Source of the DNA: Roseomonas marmotae
GTDB taxonomy: Bacteria; Pseudomonadota; Alphaproteobacteria; Acetobacterales; Acetobacteraceae
Length of the DNA: 64,000 bases
Assembly: GCF_017654485.1 (NCBI RefSeq)
Contig: NZ_CP061091.1
Coordinates: 1,377,501-1,441,500, forward strand
Direction of reading: 5' to 3'
This document shows positions 9,704 to 17,217 of this stretch, piece by piece. The first letter of the stretch is position 1. Every line of letters starts with the position of its first letter. The translations under genes and the position numbers were made by a program. A model generated the notes under the pieces. It had not been told where the DNA came from and did no database searches. It was given only the letters and a program-made list of their open reading frames with translations.

Positions 9704-10059
9704 AAGAAAGCCCTCTATATTAAGAATATAGGACTAATATTGTACCAATAATTCTGATCAGGATTAGGGAATTTTCTGTGTGATATTTAGATGGTCCATT
9801 TGCCTGACGGAATGGTTATGACAAGGCTTCAAGCTTCTCTTCACCCGCATCACTGAACAGGGGCGCACCCTAAAGTGTCATGAGGCCTTGTGAAGCAAGC
9901 TTTGTTGCAATTTGATGCCTCTGGCCTTTGAAATCTCGCCTTGGCCCGCGGTCCTATCACGCTTACTTCGCGGTGAGTGCCTTACTTATTGGTCTGTTCT
10001 TGTTGTTTCCCCGGGCCTGAAGAATATTTCCGGAAGCTAAGCAAACAGGAGCTTCCGAG
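9704..10059. other. A/T-rich intergenic region upstream of the hydrolase
   Basis: 356 bases without a gene, the most A/T-rich stretch in the window. It holds the presumed promoter of the minus-strand hydrolase, including the palindrome at 9715-9731. At about 9897-9910 the string AAGCTTTGTTGCAA resembles the ends of some IS5/IS6-type elements, but there is no matching second end or transposase. The site AGGAG at 10046-10050 serves the plus-strand gene at 10060. Confidence 0.4.
9715..9731 (-). promoter_or_regulatory. Palindrome in the leader of the hydrolase gene
   Basis: CTATATT-AAG-AATATAG, a perfect 7-bp inverted repeat with a 3-base centre, located 12 bases upstream of the minus-strand start codon. 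Its size and place suit a repressor operator or a small mRNA hairpin; which of these cannot be decided. Confidence 0.4.
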
Positions 10060-10386
10060 ATGACGCCCGATCTACCAGAGCCCATAGCCAGCTATTTCGC
10101 CGCCGACAGCCAGGATGCTGCGGCGGTCGCGCGCTGCTTCAAGGAGGATGCCGTCGTCGTCGATGAACGGCAGACCCATGTGGGCCGCGATGCCATCGGT
10201 CGCTGGAAGGCGGAGGCATCCACCAGATACAGCTATGTCAGCGAACCCATCGCTGCTGAAGAAGTCGGCGGCAGGATGATCGTCACCAGCCGGGTGACCG
10301 GCAACTTCCCCGGCAGCCCTGCTGATCTGCGCTATATCTTTCACCTCGAAGGCGCGGCCATCGCACGTCTGGAGATCGTCTCGTAA
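10060..10386 (+). CDS. SnoaL/NTF2-like small protein
   Basis: 108 residues with the cone-shaped NTF2-like pattern: an N-terminal helix (IASYFAADSQDAAAVARCF), then DAVVVDERQTHVGRDAIGRWK, and C-terminal strands ending FHLEGAAIARLEIVS. This fold houses small isomerases, dehydratases and ligand-binding proteins, so no reaction is assigned. It starts at the ATG at 10060, 9 bases after AGGAG. It lies alone between the hydrolase patch and the flavin monooxygenase. Confidence 0.75.
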   Translation: MTPDLPEPIASYFAADSQDAAAVARCFKEDAVVVDERQTHVGRDAIGRWKAEASTRYSYVSEPIAAEEVGGRMIVTSRVTGNFPGSPADLRYIFHLEGAAIARLEIVS

Positions 10387-10768
10387 GCCTCGATCTTCAT
10401 CTGGATGGCCGCTGGCCCTGGTCATGGCGGCAGCAGGAAAGTTGGCGCTGCCGTCTTCCAGGCATTGCCTGACGCTGGTGCCGGACCTTCCCCAAAGCGC
10501 CGCTGAGCCTCTCCGTCGGCCGGACGGGATCGGTATCCTCATGGCGTTTCTCGTGTCGTCCCATGCGCCGGTTGTCGGGGGCGGAAGATCATCCGGATCA
10601 TCACCTGCCGAGGGGCGCTGCTGGAAACCGGCGTCTCCAGGGCATGAGAGCCTCGCCGGAGGGCCGGGATGATCTTTTCTCAGCCCAGGATACCGCCCGA
10701 GCCCCTTCGCTGCCCCTGACAGACCGGGTATTGCATCTGCTCCGGGGCAGTGTGCGAAGGGGTGACTG
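10387..10768. other. Intergenic region before the flavin monooxygenase
   Basis: 382 bases of GC-rich sequence. Short open frames are present on both strands, but none has a recognisable protein or a good ribosome site. The only feature I can support is GAAGGGGTG at 10757-10765, the ribosome site of the next gene. Confidence 0.4.
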
Positions 10769-12238
10769 ATGACGGAGCAGATGGCCAGGACCGCCCGGCC
10801 AGGGGCCCGGCCCGAGGGACTCGCCGCGCATGAGGCGCGGGTGGCGCGCGACCTGGAGCTGCTGACCCTGCCGCCGGCGAACTGGACGGCCGCCGTGACG
10901 GGACCTGATGGCCAGCCGTTGCTGGATGTGCTGGTGGTGGGCGCGGGTATGTATGGCATCGCCGCCGCCGCCGCGCTGAGCTTCAAGGGGCTGCGGAACC
11001 TGCTGGTGGTGGACCGCGCGCCGGAAGGACAGGAAGGCCCCTGGGTCACCTATGCCCGCATGGAAACCCTGCGGAGCCCGAAGCAGCTTCCCGGCGTCTC
11101 CCTGGGTATCCCCTCCCTGACCTTCCGCGCCTGGTATGAGGCGCGGGAAGGGCAGGAGGCCTGGGAAAGCCTTTACAAGGTGCCCAATGCCGTCTGGCAG
11201 GATTACCTGGGCTGGGTCCGCCGGGTGCTGCGCCTGCCCGTCCGCAACGGGGTGGAACTCCTCTCCGCCACGCCGGGGGAGGGCTTCGTCACCGTCAGGC
11301 TGCGGGAAGGCGGGGAGGAGCGCAGCCTCCATACCCGGCGGCTGGTGCTGGCCAGCGGGCGGGGCGGCACGGGCGGCGTCTCGCTGCCGGCGGGGGTAGA
11401 CCCGGCGCTGGGGCCGGACCGCATGGCCCATACCAATGCCGGGATCGACTTCGCGGCGCTGCGCGGTCGCCATGTGGCGGTGATCGGCGCCGGGCCGTCC
11501 TCGTGGGACAATGCCTCGACGGCGCTGGAGGCCGGGGCCGCGCGGGTGGACATGTATGTCCGCCGCCGCGTGCTGCCGCAGATCAACAAGGGACGCGGCT
11601 CCGCCCATCCCGGCTTCTTCGAGGGCTGGGCAGATCTGCCGCCCGAGGAGAAGTGGCGCATCCTCGCCTATATGCACGACCTGCAGGCGCCGCCGCCGCA
11701 TGAGTCCATCCACCGGGCGATGCGGCACCCGAATTTCCGGATCCATCTCGGCACGCCGCTGCGGGCGGCCCGGCCGGCGCCGGAGGGCGTGGCGCTGGAT
11801 CTCGGGGATGGCAGCCACGCGCTGGTGGATTTCCTGATCCTCGGCACCGGCTTCACGGTGGACATGTCCCGCGTGACGGAGCTTTCCCAGGTGGCGGGGG
11901 AGATCGCCATTTGGGCCGACAGCTACACGCCGCCGCCGGGGCTGGAGCAGGAGGAGCTGTCGCGCTTCCCCTGGCTGGGCCATGGCTTTGAGCTGACGGA
12001 GCGGCGGCCCGGCCACTGCCCCGGCCTCTCCCGCATCCATCTCTTCAACCATGCGGCGCTGGCCAGCCTGGGCGCGGTGGCCTCGGATGTGCCGGGCGTC
12101 TCGACGGGGGCGGAGCGGCTGGCGCACCGCATGGCCGCGCATTTCTTCACCGAGGATATCGGTCATGTGCGCGAGAGGCTGGAAGCCTTCGCCGAGCCGG
12201 AACTGCAGGGCACGCCCTTCTTCGCGCTGCCGGGCTGA
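10769..12238 (+). CDS. Flavin-dependent monooxygenase/oxidoreductase with two Rossmann motifs
   Basis: 489 residues. The FAD-binding motif VVGAGMYG lies at residues 56-63 and a second dinucleotide motif VIGAGPSSWD near residue 240, the layout of class B flavoprotein monooxygenases (FMO/Baeyer-Villiger type), which use FAD and NADPH. Between them is WVTYARMETLRSPKQ and near the C terminus is the ATG-like motif FLILGTGFTVD. The canonical FxGxxxHxxxW fingerprint is not evident, so it may be a relative and not a true Baeyer-Villiger enzyme. It converges on two carboxymuconolactone decarboxylase-like genes, which may act on the same compound; that is inference from proximity only. Confidence 0.75.
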   Translation: MTEQMARTARPGARPEGLAAHEARVARDLELLTLPPANWTAAVTGPDGQPLLDVLVVGAGMYGIAAAAALSFKGLRNLLVVDRAPEGQEGPWVTYARMETLRSPKQLPGVSLGIPSLTFRAWYEAREGQEAWESLYKVPNAVWQDYLGWVRRVLRLPVRNGVELLSATPGEGFVTVRLREGGEERSLHTRRLVLASGRGGTGGVSLPAGVDPALGPDRMAHTNAGIDFAALRGRHVAVIGAGPSSWDNASTALEAGAARVDMYVRRRVLPQINKGRGSAHPGFFEGWADLPPEEKWRILAYMHDLQAPPPHESIHRAMRHPNFRIHLGTPLRAARPAPEGVALDLGDGSHALVDFLILGTGFTVDMSRVTELSQVAGEIAIWADSYTPPPGLEQEELSRFPWLGHGFELTERRPGHCPGLSRIHLFNHAALASLGAVASDVPGVSTGAERLAHRMAAHFFTEDIGHVRERLEAFAEPELQGTPFFALPG

Positions 12239-12264
12239 GCCGCCCGGCAGCGTCGGCGCGCCGG

Positions 12265-12873
12265 CTACTTCGGCTGGGGCGGGGCGGCCTCGCCCAGGGA
12301 GAGCATCAGCCGGTTCGCCCAGTTGAAGAAGGCCGCGCCGTGGATGACGTCGGCGATCTCCAGCTCCTCCAGTCCGGCCTCGCGCAGCCGCGCGATCTCG
12401 GCGGCGCCGAAGCGGCTGGGCGTGGCGCTCAGCGCGACGGAGGCGGCGATGATGGCGTCCCAGCGCGGGTCGATGCTGGTGCCCACGCCTTCATCGAGCA
12501 GTTGCTGCACGTCCTCCCGCCGCTTCGAGAACTGCGAGGCGAAGCGGGCATGGACCGAGGCGCAGTAGATGCAGCCATTGTAGCGTGAGGCCGCGGCGGC
12601 GGAGAGCTCGCGTTCCGGGCGCGGCAGGCCCTCCTTGGCGTTGTAGAAGATGTCCTTGTCCGTGCGGGTGCGGGCGCCGAGGATATCGGGGTCGTGCGCC
12701 AGCAGCATGAAATAGGCGGACTTCGAGCGCGAGCGGTCCACCAGCCCGGTCCAGTGCCGCTCGGTCAGCTGCGCTTCCTCCATCGGCGGCAGCCAGGGCA
12801 GCCAGCCCAGCTCCTCCTGCGTGAAGCGGTTGGGTTCGGCATTCTCGGGATGCGTGATGATCTGGTCGGCCAT
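12265..12873 (-). CDS. Alkylhydroperoxidase-domain protein (AhpD/CMD fold, Avi_7169-like)
   Basis: 202 residues from the ATG at 12873. It carries the AhpD-type redox centre GCIYCASVHARF (CxxC with the downstream His) in a carboxymuconolactone decarboxylase fold, preceded by TRTDKDIFYNAKEGLPRPERELSA-like sequence typical of peroxidase-related proteins. AhpD-type CxxC pairs reduce peroxides or serve as thiol carriers. Its partner begins 15 bases upstream, and the two resemble the Avi_7169/Avi_7170 pair defined as sister protein families. The name is from memory of those families and the function is not established. Confidence 0.75.
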   Translation of the reverse strand: MADQIITHPENAEPNRFTQEELGWLPWLPPMEEAQLTERHWTGLVDRSRSKSAYFMLLAHDPDILGARTRTDKDIFYNAKEGLPRPERELSAAAASRYNGCIYCASVHARFASQFSKRREDVQQLLDEGVGTSIDPRWDAIIAASVALSATPSRFGAAEIARLREAGLEELEIADVIHGAAFFNWANRLMLSLGEAAPPQPK

Positions 12874-12887
12874 GGCGGGGCGTCCTG

Positions 12888-13493
12888 TCAGGCGTTCTGC
12901 GCCGCCAGGGCGCGCAGCCCCAGCACGACGCGCAACTGGAAGGCCAGGAAGGCGATGAGCTGCGAGAGGGTGACGATGCCCGGTGTCGTCCATCCGGCAT
13001 CCAGCAGCGCCTGCAGCGCCGCCGGGGCGGCGTCGCGGGGGTGGAAGACCAGCAGATGCGCGTGCTCCAGCGCCGCCGCAAGCCGGGGCGTCAGCGCGGC
13101 GCGGCGCCCCTCCGGGATGCGGTACCGGGGCGGCTCGCTGTCCTCGGCGCTCAGCGGGCCGGCGGGGAAATGCCCGGCCGGGCCTTCGGCCTGTCCTGCC
13201 ACGATCTCCGCCTCGATGGCCGCCAGAAGGCCGGGCGCCGCACCCGCCTGCCGCAGGCCCTCGGCGTAGAAGCCCTGCACCTCCGCCTGCCGGTGCAGGC
13301 CGGCGACGAAGCAGGCGACGGCGAAGCGCTCGGGCAGGGAAACCGTCGTGGTCTCCGCCGGCGCGAAGAGCGCGAGATAGCTGGCCTGGGCATTCTCCCG
13401 CGTCTGCGGCCGGGCCCGGCGGATATGATCGAGCGGCGAATCCGGCGCGATGCCGGCGAGATGGTCGATGACGTCTGCGATGGCGGCGGTCAT
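12888..13493 (-). CDS. CMD-domain protein (Avi_7170-like), partner of the AhpD protein
   Basis: 201 residues from the ATG at 13493. The alpha-helical carboxymuconolactone decarboxylase-like pattern is visible (SLPERFAVACFVAGLHRQ and, near the C terminus, TLSQLIAFLAFQLRVVLGLRAL), but there is no CxxC pair, unlike its downstream neighbour. The two genes are separated by 14 bases and are surely co-transcribed, so they may form a mixed complex in which only one subunit carries the redox centre. Upstream, 223 bases separate it from the divergent radical SAM gene with its LexA box. Confidence 0.7.
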   Translation of the reverse strand: MTAAIADVIDHLAGIAPDSPLDHIRRARPQTRENAQASYLALFAPAETTTVSLPERFAVACFVAGLHRQAEVQGFYAEGLRQAGAAPGLLAAIEAEIVAGQAEGPAGHFPAGPLSAEDSEPPRYRIPEGRRAALTPRLAAALEHAHLLVFHPRDAAPAALQALLDAGWTTPGIVTLSQLIAFLAFQLRVVLGLRALAAQNA

Positions 13494-13680
13494 GCCCTGG
13501 CCTTTCGAGAGAGAGGAGGCGGTGCGGGGCCATCGCGGCGCCCGGCCACCCGGGCATTCCGCCCATGCCATCTGTCGTACAGTCCCGTGCCGCCCTGACG
13601 CAATCCGGTCCGCCTGCCGGTCAGGCATTCCGGTGCCGGGAGCGGGAAGCCGCCTGGCCTCTTGTCTCGGCTGTTAACGA

Positions 13681-13695
13681 GAACATACATAGAAC
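13681..13695 (+). promoter_or_regulatory. Alphaproteobacterial LexA (SOS) box
   Basis: GAAC-ATACATA-GAAC at 13681-13695 is an exact GAAC-N7-GAAC, the reverse complement of the GTTC-N7-GTTC operator known for alphaproteobacterial LexA. It ends 21 bases before the GTG start of the radical SAM gene and overlaps where the -10 element would lie (possible -35 TTGTCT at 13662-13667). Location and match both support SOS repression of the repair pair downstream. Confidence 0.75.
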
Positions 13696-13716
13696 AAAAC
13701 GGCTGGAGAACGGGGT

Positions 13717-14214
13717 GTGGACCAGGCGCTCATCAGGAAGCTGCGGATCCTGGCGGATGCGGCGAAATACGATGCGTCCTGCGCTTCCTCCAACGCGCCG
13801 AAACGGGCGGCGGGGCCGGAAGGGCTGGGCTCCACCACCGGCAGCGGCATCTGCCATGCCTATACGCCGGATGGCCGCTGCGTTTCCCTGCTGAAGATCC
13901 TGCTGACCAACTACTGCCTCTTCGACTGCGCCTATTGTATCAACCGCCGCTCCTCCAGCGTGGCGCGGGCGCGCTTCACGGTGGAGGAAGTCGTCGCGCT
14001 GACCGTCAACTTCTACAAGCGCAACTATATCGAGGGGCTTTTCCTCTCCTCCGGCGTCATCAGGTCTCCCGACCATACGATGGAGCAGATGATGCTGGTG
14101 GCGAAGACGCTGCGCCGGAAACACGGCTTCGCGGGCTATATCCACCTCAAGGCCATCCCGGAGGCCAGCCCCTGGCTGGTGGAGCAGGCCGGGCAGCTCA
14201 GCCTCTTCGGATGA
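13717..14214 (+). pseudogene. Radical SAM DNA repair/modification protein linked to UdgX, internally deleted
   Basis: 165 residues from GTG at 13717 (GGAG at 13704-13707). The N-terminal 158 residues fit the radical SAM family that is genetically linked to UdgX: GSTTGSGICHAYTPDGRCVSL-like sequence, then the 4Fe-4S motif Cys67-x3-Cys71-x2-Cys74 (NYCLFDCAYCINRRSS), and KHGFAGYIHLKAIPEASPWL. Family members are about 400 residues. Here the sequence passes directly from LVEQAG into QLSLFG and stops, which looks like the normal C terminus. About 250 codons, including the second half of the barrel and the helix-hairpin-helix region, thus seem missing in frame. The product is unlikely to be active. 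Its stop overlaps the start of the next gene (ATGA). Confidence 0.7.
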
Positions 14215-15642
14215 CGCCCTGGCGCGTGGAGCTGCGGGAAGGCGCGGATCTCGACGGCTTCCGCCGCGCCGCGCGCGGGCTGGTGGCGGCGGGCGCGCCG
14301 CCGGAAGCGGTCAGCTGGGCCAGCGCCGCCACGCGCGGCCTTTTCGGTGCCGAGGTGCCGGAGGATGCGCCGCCGCTCTCCCTGCCGCGCGCGGTGGCCG
14401 GGTTCATCGAACCTGTGGTCTGCCATCGCGCGCCGGAGCGCTACGCGCTGCTCTACAGCCTGGTCTGGCGGGCACTGCATGGGGAGCGGGCGCTGGCGGA
14501 AGTCCCGAGCGACCCGCTGGTGCACCGGCTGGAGCGGATGCGGAAGGCCATCCGGCGCGACCTGCACAAGATGCACGCCTTCCTGCGCTTCCGTCAGGTG
14601 CCGGACCCGGCGGGCGAGCGCTTCCTGACGTGGTTTGAGCCTGAGCATTTCATTCTGGAGGCGGTGGCGCCCTTCTTCGTCGAGCGGTTCCGGGGGCTGG
14701 TCTGGTCGATCATCACCCCCATCGGCTCGCTGCACTGGGACCGGCAGGCGCTGCGCTCCGGCCCCGCCGGCAGCCGTGCCGATGTGCCGGAGAGCGATGC
14801 CTTAGAGGAAGGCTGGCTCGGCTATTACGCCAGCATCTTCAACCCCGCGCGGGTGAACCCCACCGCCATGCGCGCGGAGATGCCGCGGAAATACTGGCAC
14901 AACATGCCGGAGGCAGCGCTGATCCCCGGCCTGATCCGCCAGGCGCCCGCCCGCATGCGGGAGATGATAGCCCGGCAGGCCGCCGCGCCCCGGAAGCGAG
15001 ACCCGTCGCGCGCCGTGGCTTCCATGGCGCGGCAGGCGCCTGGCAGCCTGGCGGAGCTGAACACCCTGATCGCGCAGGCCGAGCCGCTGGTGCCCGGCGC
15101 CACCCGCGCCGTGCTGGGGGAGGGGCCGGTCGGCGCCGCCATCGCCCTCGTGGGGGAGCAGCCGGGCGATCAGGAGGATCTGCGGGGCCGCTGCTTCGTC
15201 GGCCCGGCCGGGCAATTGCTGGAGCGCGCGATGCAGGAGGCCGGGATCGACCGGGGCGCGGCCTATCTGACCAATGCCGTGAAGCACTTCAAATTCGTGC
15301 GGCAGGGCAAGCGGCGGCTGCACCAGTCCCCCACCACCGGCGAGGTGAAGCATTACCGCTGGTGGCTGCGGCAGGAGCTGGGCTTCGTGAAGCCGAGGCT
15401 GGTGGTGGCGCTCGGCGGCAGCGCGACGCTGGCGCTGACGGGGGGAGGTGGTGCCGGTCATGCGCCATCGTGGCCGCGCGAAGTTCGAGGGCGACCAGCC
15501 CGGCTATATCATGCCGCATCCTTCCTACCTGCTGCGCCTGCCGGAAGGGGATGCGAAGGCCCGTGCCTATGCGGATTTCGTCGCCGATCTCCGCGCCATC
15601 CGTGCCCTGGCGGAGGAGCTGGAGGCGGGCACGGCGGCCTGA
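14211..15642 (+). pseudogene. DUF4130-UdgX fusion uracil-DNA glycosylase, frameshifted near the C terminus
   Basis: The N-terminal half (about 1-245) matches the DUF4130/radical-SAM-linked domain (KIRRDLHKMHAFLRFR-like, FEPEHFILEAVAPFF, IGSLHWD). From about residue 280 there is UdgX: GEQPGDQED near residue 315 and the KRRLH loop at 367-371, whose His forms the covalent bond to the uracil site in UdgX. The frame is lost at a run of six G (15440-15445). Removing one G restores ALTGEVVPVMRHRG and the conserved HPSYLLRLPEG through to a stop at 15642, giving about 476 residues. It overlaps the radical SAM gene by 4 bases and shares its LexA box. The extra G may be a sequencing error. Confidence 0.8.
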
Positions 15643-15665
15643 GGCCGCCGGTCAGCCCATGGCGG

Positions 15666-16874
15666 TCAGGAACGCGGGCGCATCAGCTCGGCGATGACGG
15701 TGGCGATGGCCGCGCCCAGCATGAGGAAGGCCAGCGGCCGGGCGGTGCCATCGGCCATCACGCTCAGCAGGATGCCGCTGGTGCCGGCGACGCTGAATTG
15801 CAGCGTGCCCTGCAGGGCGGAGGCCGAGCCGGCATGGGCGGAATGCCGTGCCAGCGCGCCGACGGTGGCATTCGGCAGGATGATGGCGGTGCAGGCATTG
15901 GCGATGGTGATGGGCAGCAGCACCGCCAGCATCGTCGGCGACCCGCTCAGCACCACGGCGACCAGCACCAGCGTCGCGGCCAGCATCACCAGGGAGACGC
16001 CGCGCACCACGCGCGTCGCCCCGAAGCGCATCAGCAGCGGCGGGTTGAGCTGCGAGGCCAGGATGAAGGCCGCCGCATTGGCGCCGAAGAGAATCGCGAA
16101 GGCACCGGGCGTCAGCCCGAAGATGCCGACGAAGACCGCCGGCGAGCCGCCGATATAGGCGAAGAGCAGGAACATGGTGGAGCAGCCCAGCGCCGCATGG
16201 GCCTGGAAGCTCCGCTCCTTCAGGATCTGCGCGTAGCGCAGCAGCTGTGCCATGAAGCTCAGCCGCAGGCGGCGCTCCGCCGGCAGGGTTTCCGGCAGCA
16301 GCCGCCAGACCAGGAACATCGAGAGCAGCGCGTAGCAGACGCCGAACCAGAAAATCTGCCGCCAGCTACCGAATTGCAGCATCAACCCGCCCAGGCTGGG
16401 CGCCAGGATGGGGGCGGCGCCCATCACCAGCGTCAGCCGGGACATCAGCTTGGCGGCGGTGAAGCCCTCGGCAATGTCGCGCACCACGGCGCGCGGCAGC
16501 ACCGTGCTGGCCGAGCCGCCGAAGGCCGCGATGAAGCGGCAGATCGCCAGGGTCTGGATATCCGTCGCCAGGGCGCAGCCGGCGGAGCCGATGATGAAGA
16601 CCACCAGCCCCACCAGCAGCGGCCCCCGCCGACCGTAGCGGTCCGCCAGGCTGCCCTGCACCAGCTGCCCCACGGCGAGGCCCATGAACCAGGCGGCCAG
16701 GGTGATCTCGGCCGAGCCGGGCGGTGACCGGAAGCTGGCCTCCACCGCCGGGAAAGCGGGCAGATACATGTCGGTGGAGAGGGGGCCAATAGCGGTCAGA
16801 AAGCCCAGCAACAGGGGAAGCCAGCGCGGGAAGGTGGAAGCCGGCGCGGCAGGGGGCAGAGGCAGCGATGACAT
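15666..16874 (-). CDS. Bcr/CflA-type MFS multidrug efflux pump
   Basis: 402 residues, with 12 predicted membrane helices. The Bcr/CflA hallmark STDMYLPAFPAV is in the first loop after helix 1, and the MFS motif A GSLADRYGRRG follows helix 2. RAVVRDI and a helix 5 motif MGAAPILAPSLGG also fit this drug:H+ antiporter subgroup. These pumps expel varied drugs from the cytoplasm using the proton gradient. I start at the ATG at 16874; a TTG one codon upstream is less likely. It converges with the UdgX gene, and no regulator is next to it. Confidence 0.88.
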   Translation of the reverse strand: MSSLPLPPAAPASTFPRWLPLLLGFLTAIGPLSTDMYLPAFPAVEASFRSPPGSAEITLAAWFMGLAVGQLVQGSLADRYGRRGPLLVGLVVFIIGSAGCALATDIQTLAICRFIAAFGGSASTVLPRAVVRDIAEGFTAAKLMSRLTLVMGAAPILAPSLGGLMLQFGSWRQIFWFGVCYALLSMFLVWRLLPETLPAERRLRLSFMAQLLRYAQILKERSFQAHAALGCSTMFLLFAYIGGSPAVFVGIFGLTPGAFAILFGANAAAFILASQLNPPLLMRFGATRVVRGVSLVMLAATLVLVAVVLSGSPTMLAVLLPITIANACTAIILPNATVGALARHSAHAGSASALQGTLQFSVAGTSGILLSVMADGTARPLAFLMLGAAIATVIAELMRPRS

Positions 16875-17217
16875 CAAGGCATCCGGTCAGTGGCACGCCG
16901 GTGGCGGCCCATGGATCAGGAACGGGAGGGGAAGGAACTGCCACTCGGGAGGAGGGGAGTGGTGTCAGGCTAACGCAAGGCGGTTGGGTTTGTCGCAGGT
17001 CCGGTGTCTGGGCTTGGCGGGTTCTCGTACCCGGCCAGAGAGCATGAGCCTAAAATTCATGCAGCAAGCGGAGGGATTGAGCAAATATCGTCCTGATATG
17101 GCAATATTTGCTCATGGATTGGCCGCTTCATGCTTGCGGCGGCAAAGGCCTGCATCTGAGACTGTGAAGGTCGGTGAAAATATCCGAGCTGCCATGCAAT
17201 CGATGGAGAGCCGCGTG
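16875..17217. other. Intergenic region before the AapJ-like gene, with an inverted repeat
   Basis: 343 bases between the divergent MFS pump and the binding protein. The part from about 17040 to 17190 is more A/T-rich and contains the inverted repeat at 17078-17114. The open frame continues upstream across this region, but that extension has no signal peptide and no family similarity. Confidence 0.45.
17078..17114 (+). promoter_or_regulatory. Perfect 11-bp inverted repeat upstream of the AapJ-like gene
   Basis: TGAGCAAATAT (17078-17088) and ATATTTGCTCA (17104-17114) are perfect inverted copies separated by 15 bases, about 104 bases before the chosen start codon. A dimeric regulator site or an mRNA hairpin are both possible. 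There is no T-run. Confidence 0.45.

Noticed and set aside
9209..9751. 180-codon plus-strand frame over the hydrolase gene
   Set aside because: It is a shadow of the choloylglycine hydrolase, which has the Cys/Arg/Asp catalytic pattern on the other strand.
10072..11049. 325-codon minus-strand frame over the SnoaL-like protein and the start of the flavin gene
   Set aside because: No ribosome site or recognisable domain, and it crosses two real genes and a spacer.
17100..17112. Sigma-54 promoter (TGGCA...TTGC) before the AapJ-like gene
   Set aside because: The spacing between GG and GC is 8 bases, not the 10 that the -24/-12 type needs.
16684..17217. Longer N terminus for the AapJ-like protein
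   Set aside because: The frame is open, but the extension overlaps the MFS gene and precedes a proper signal peptide and ribosome site.
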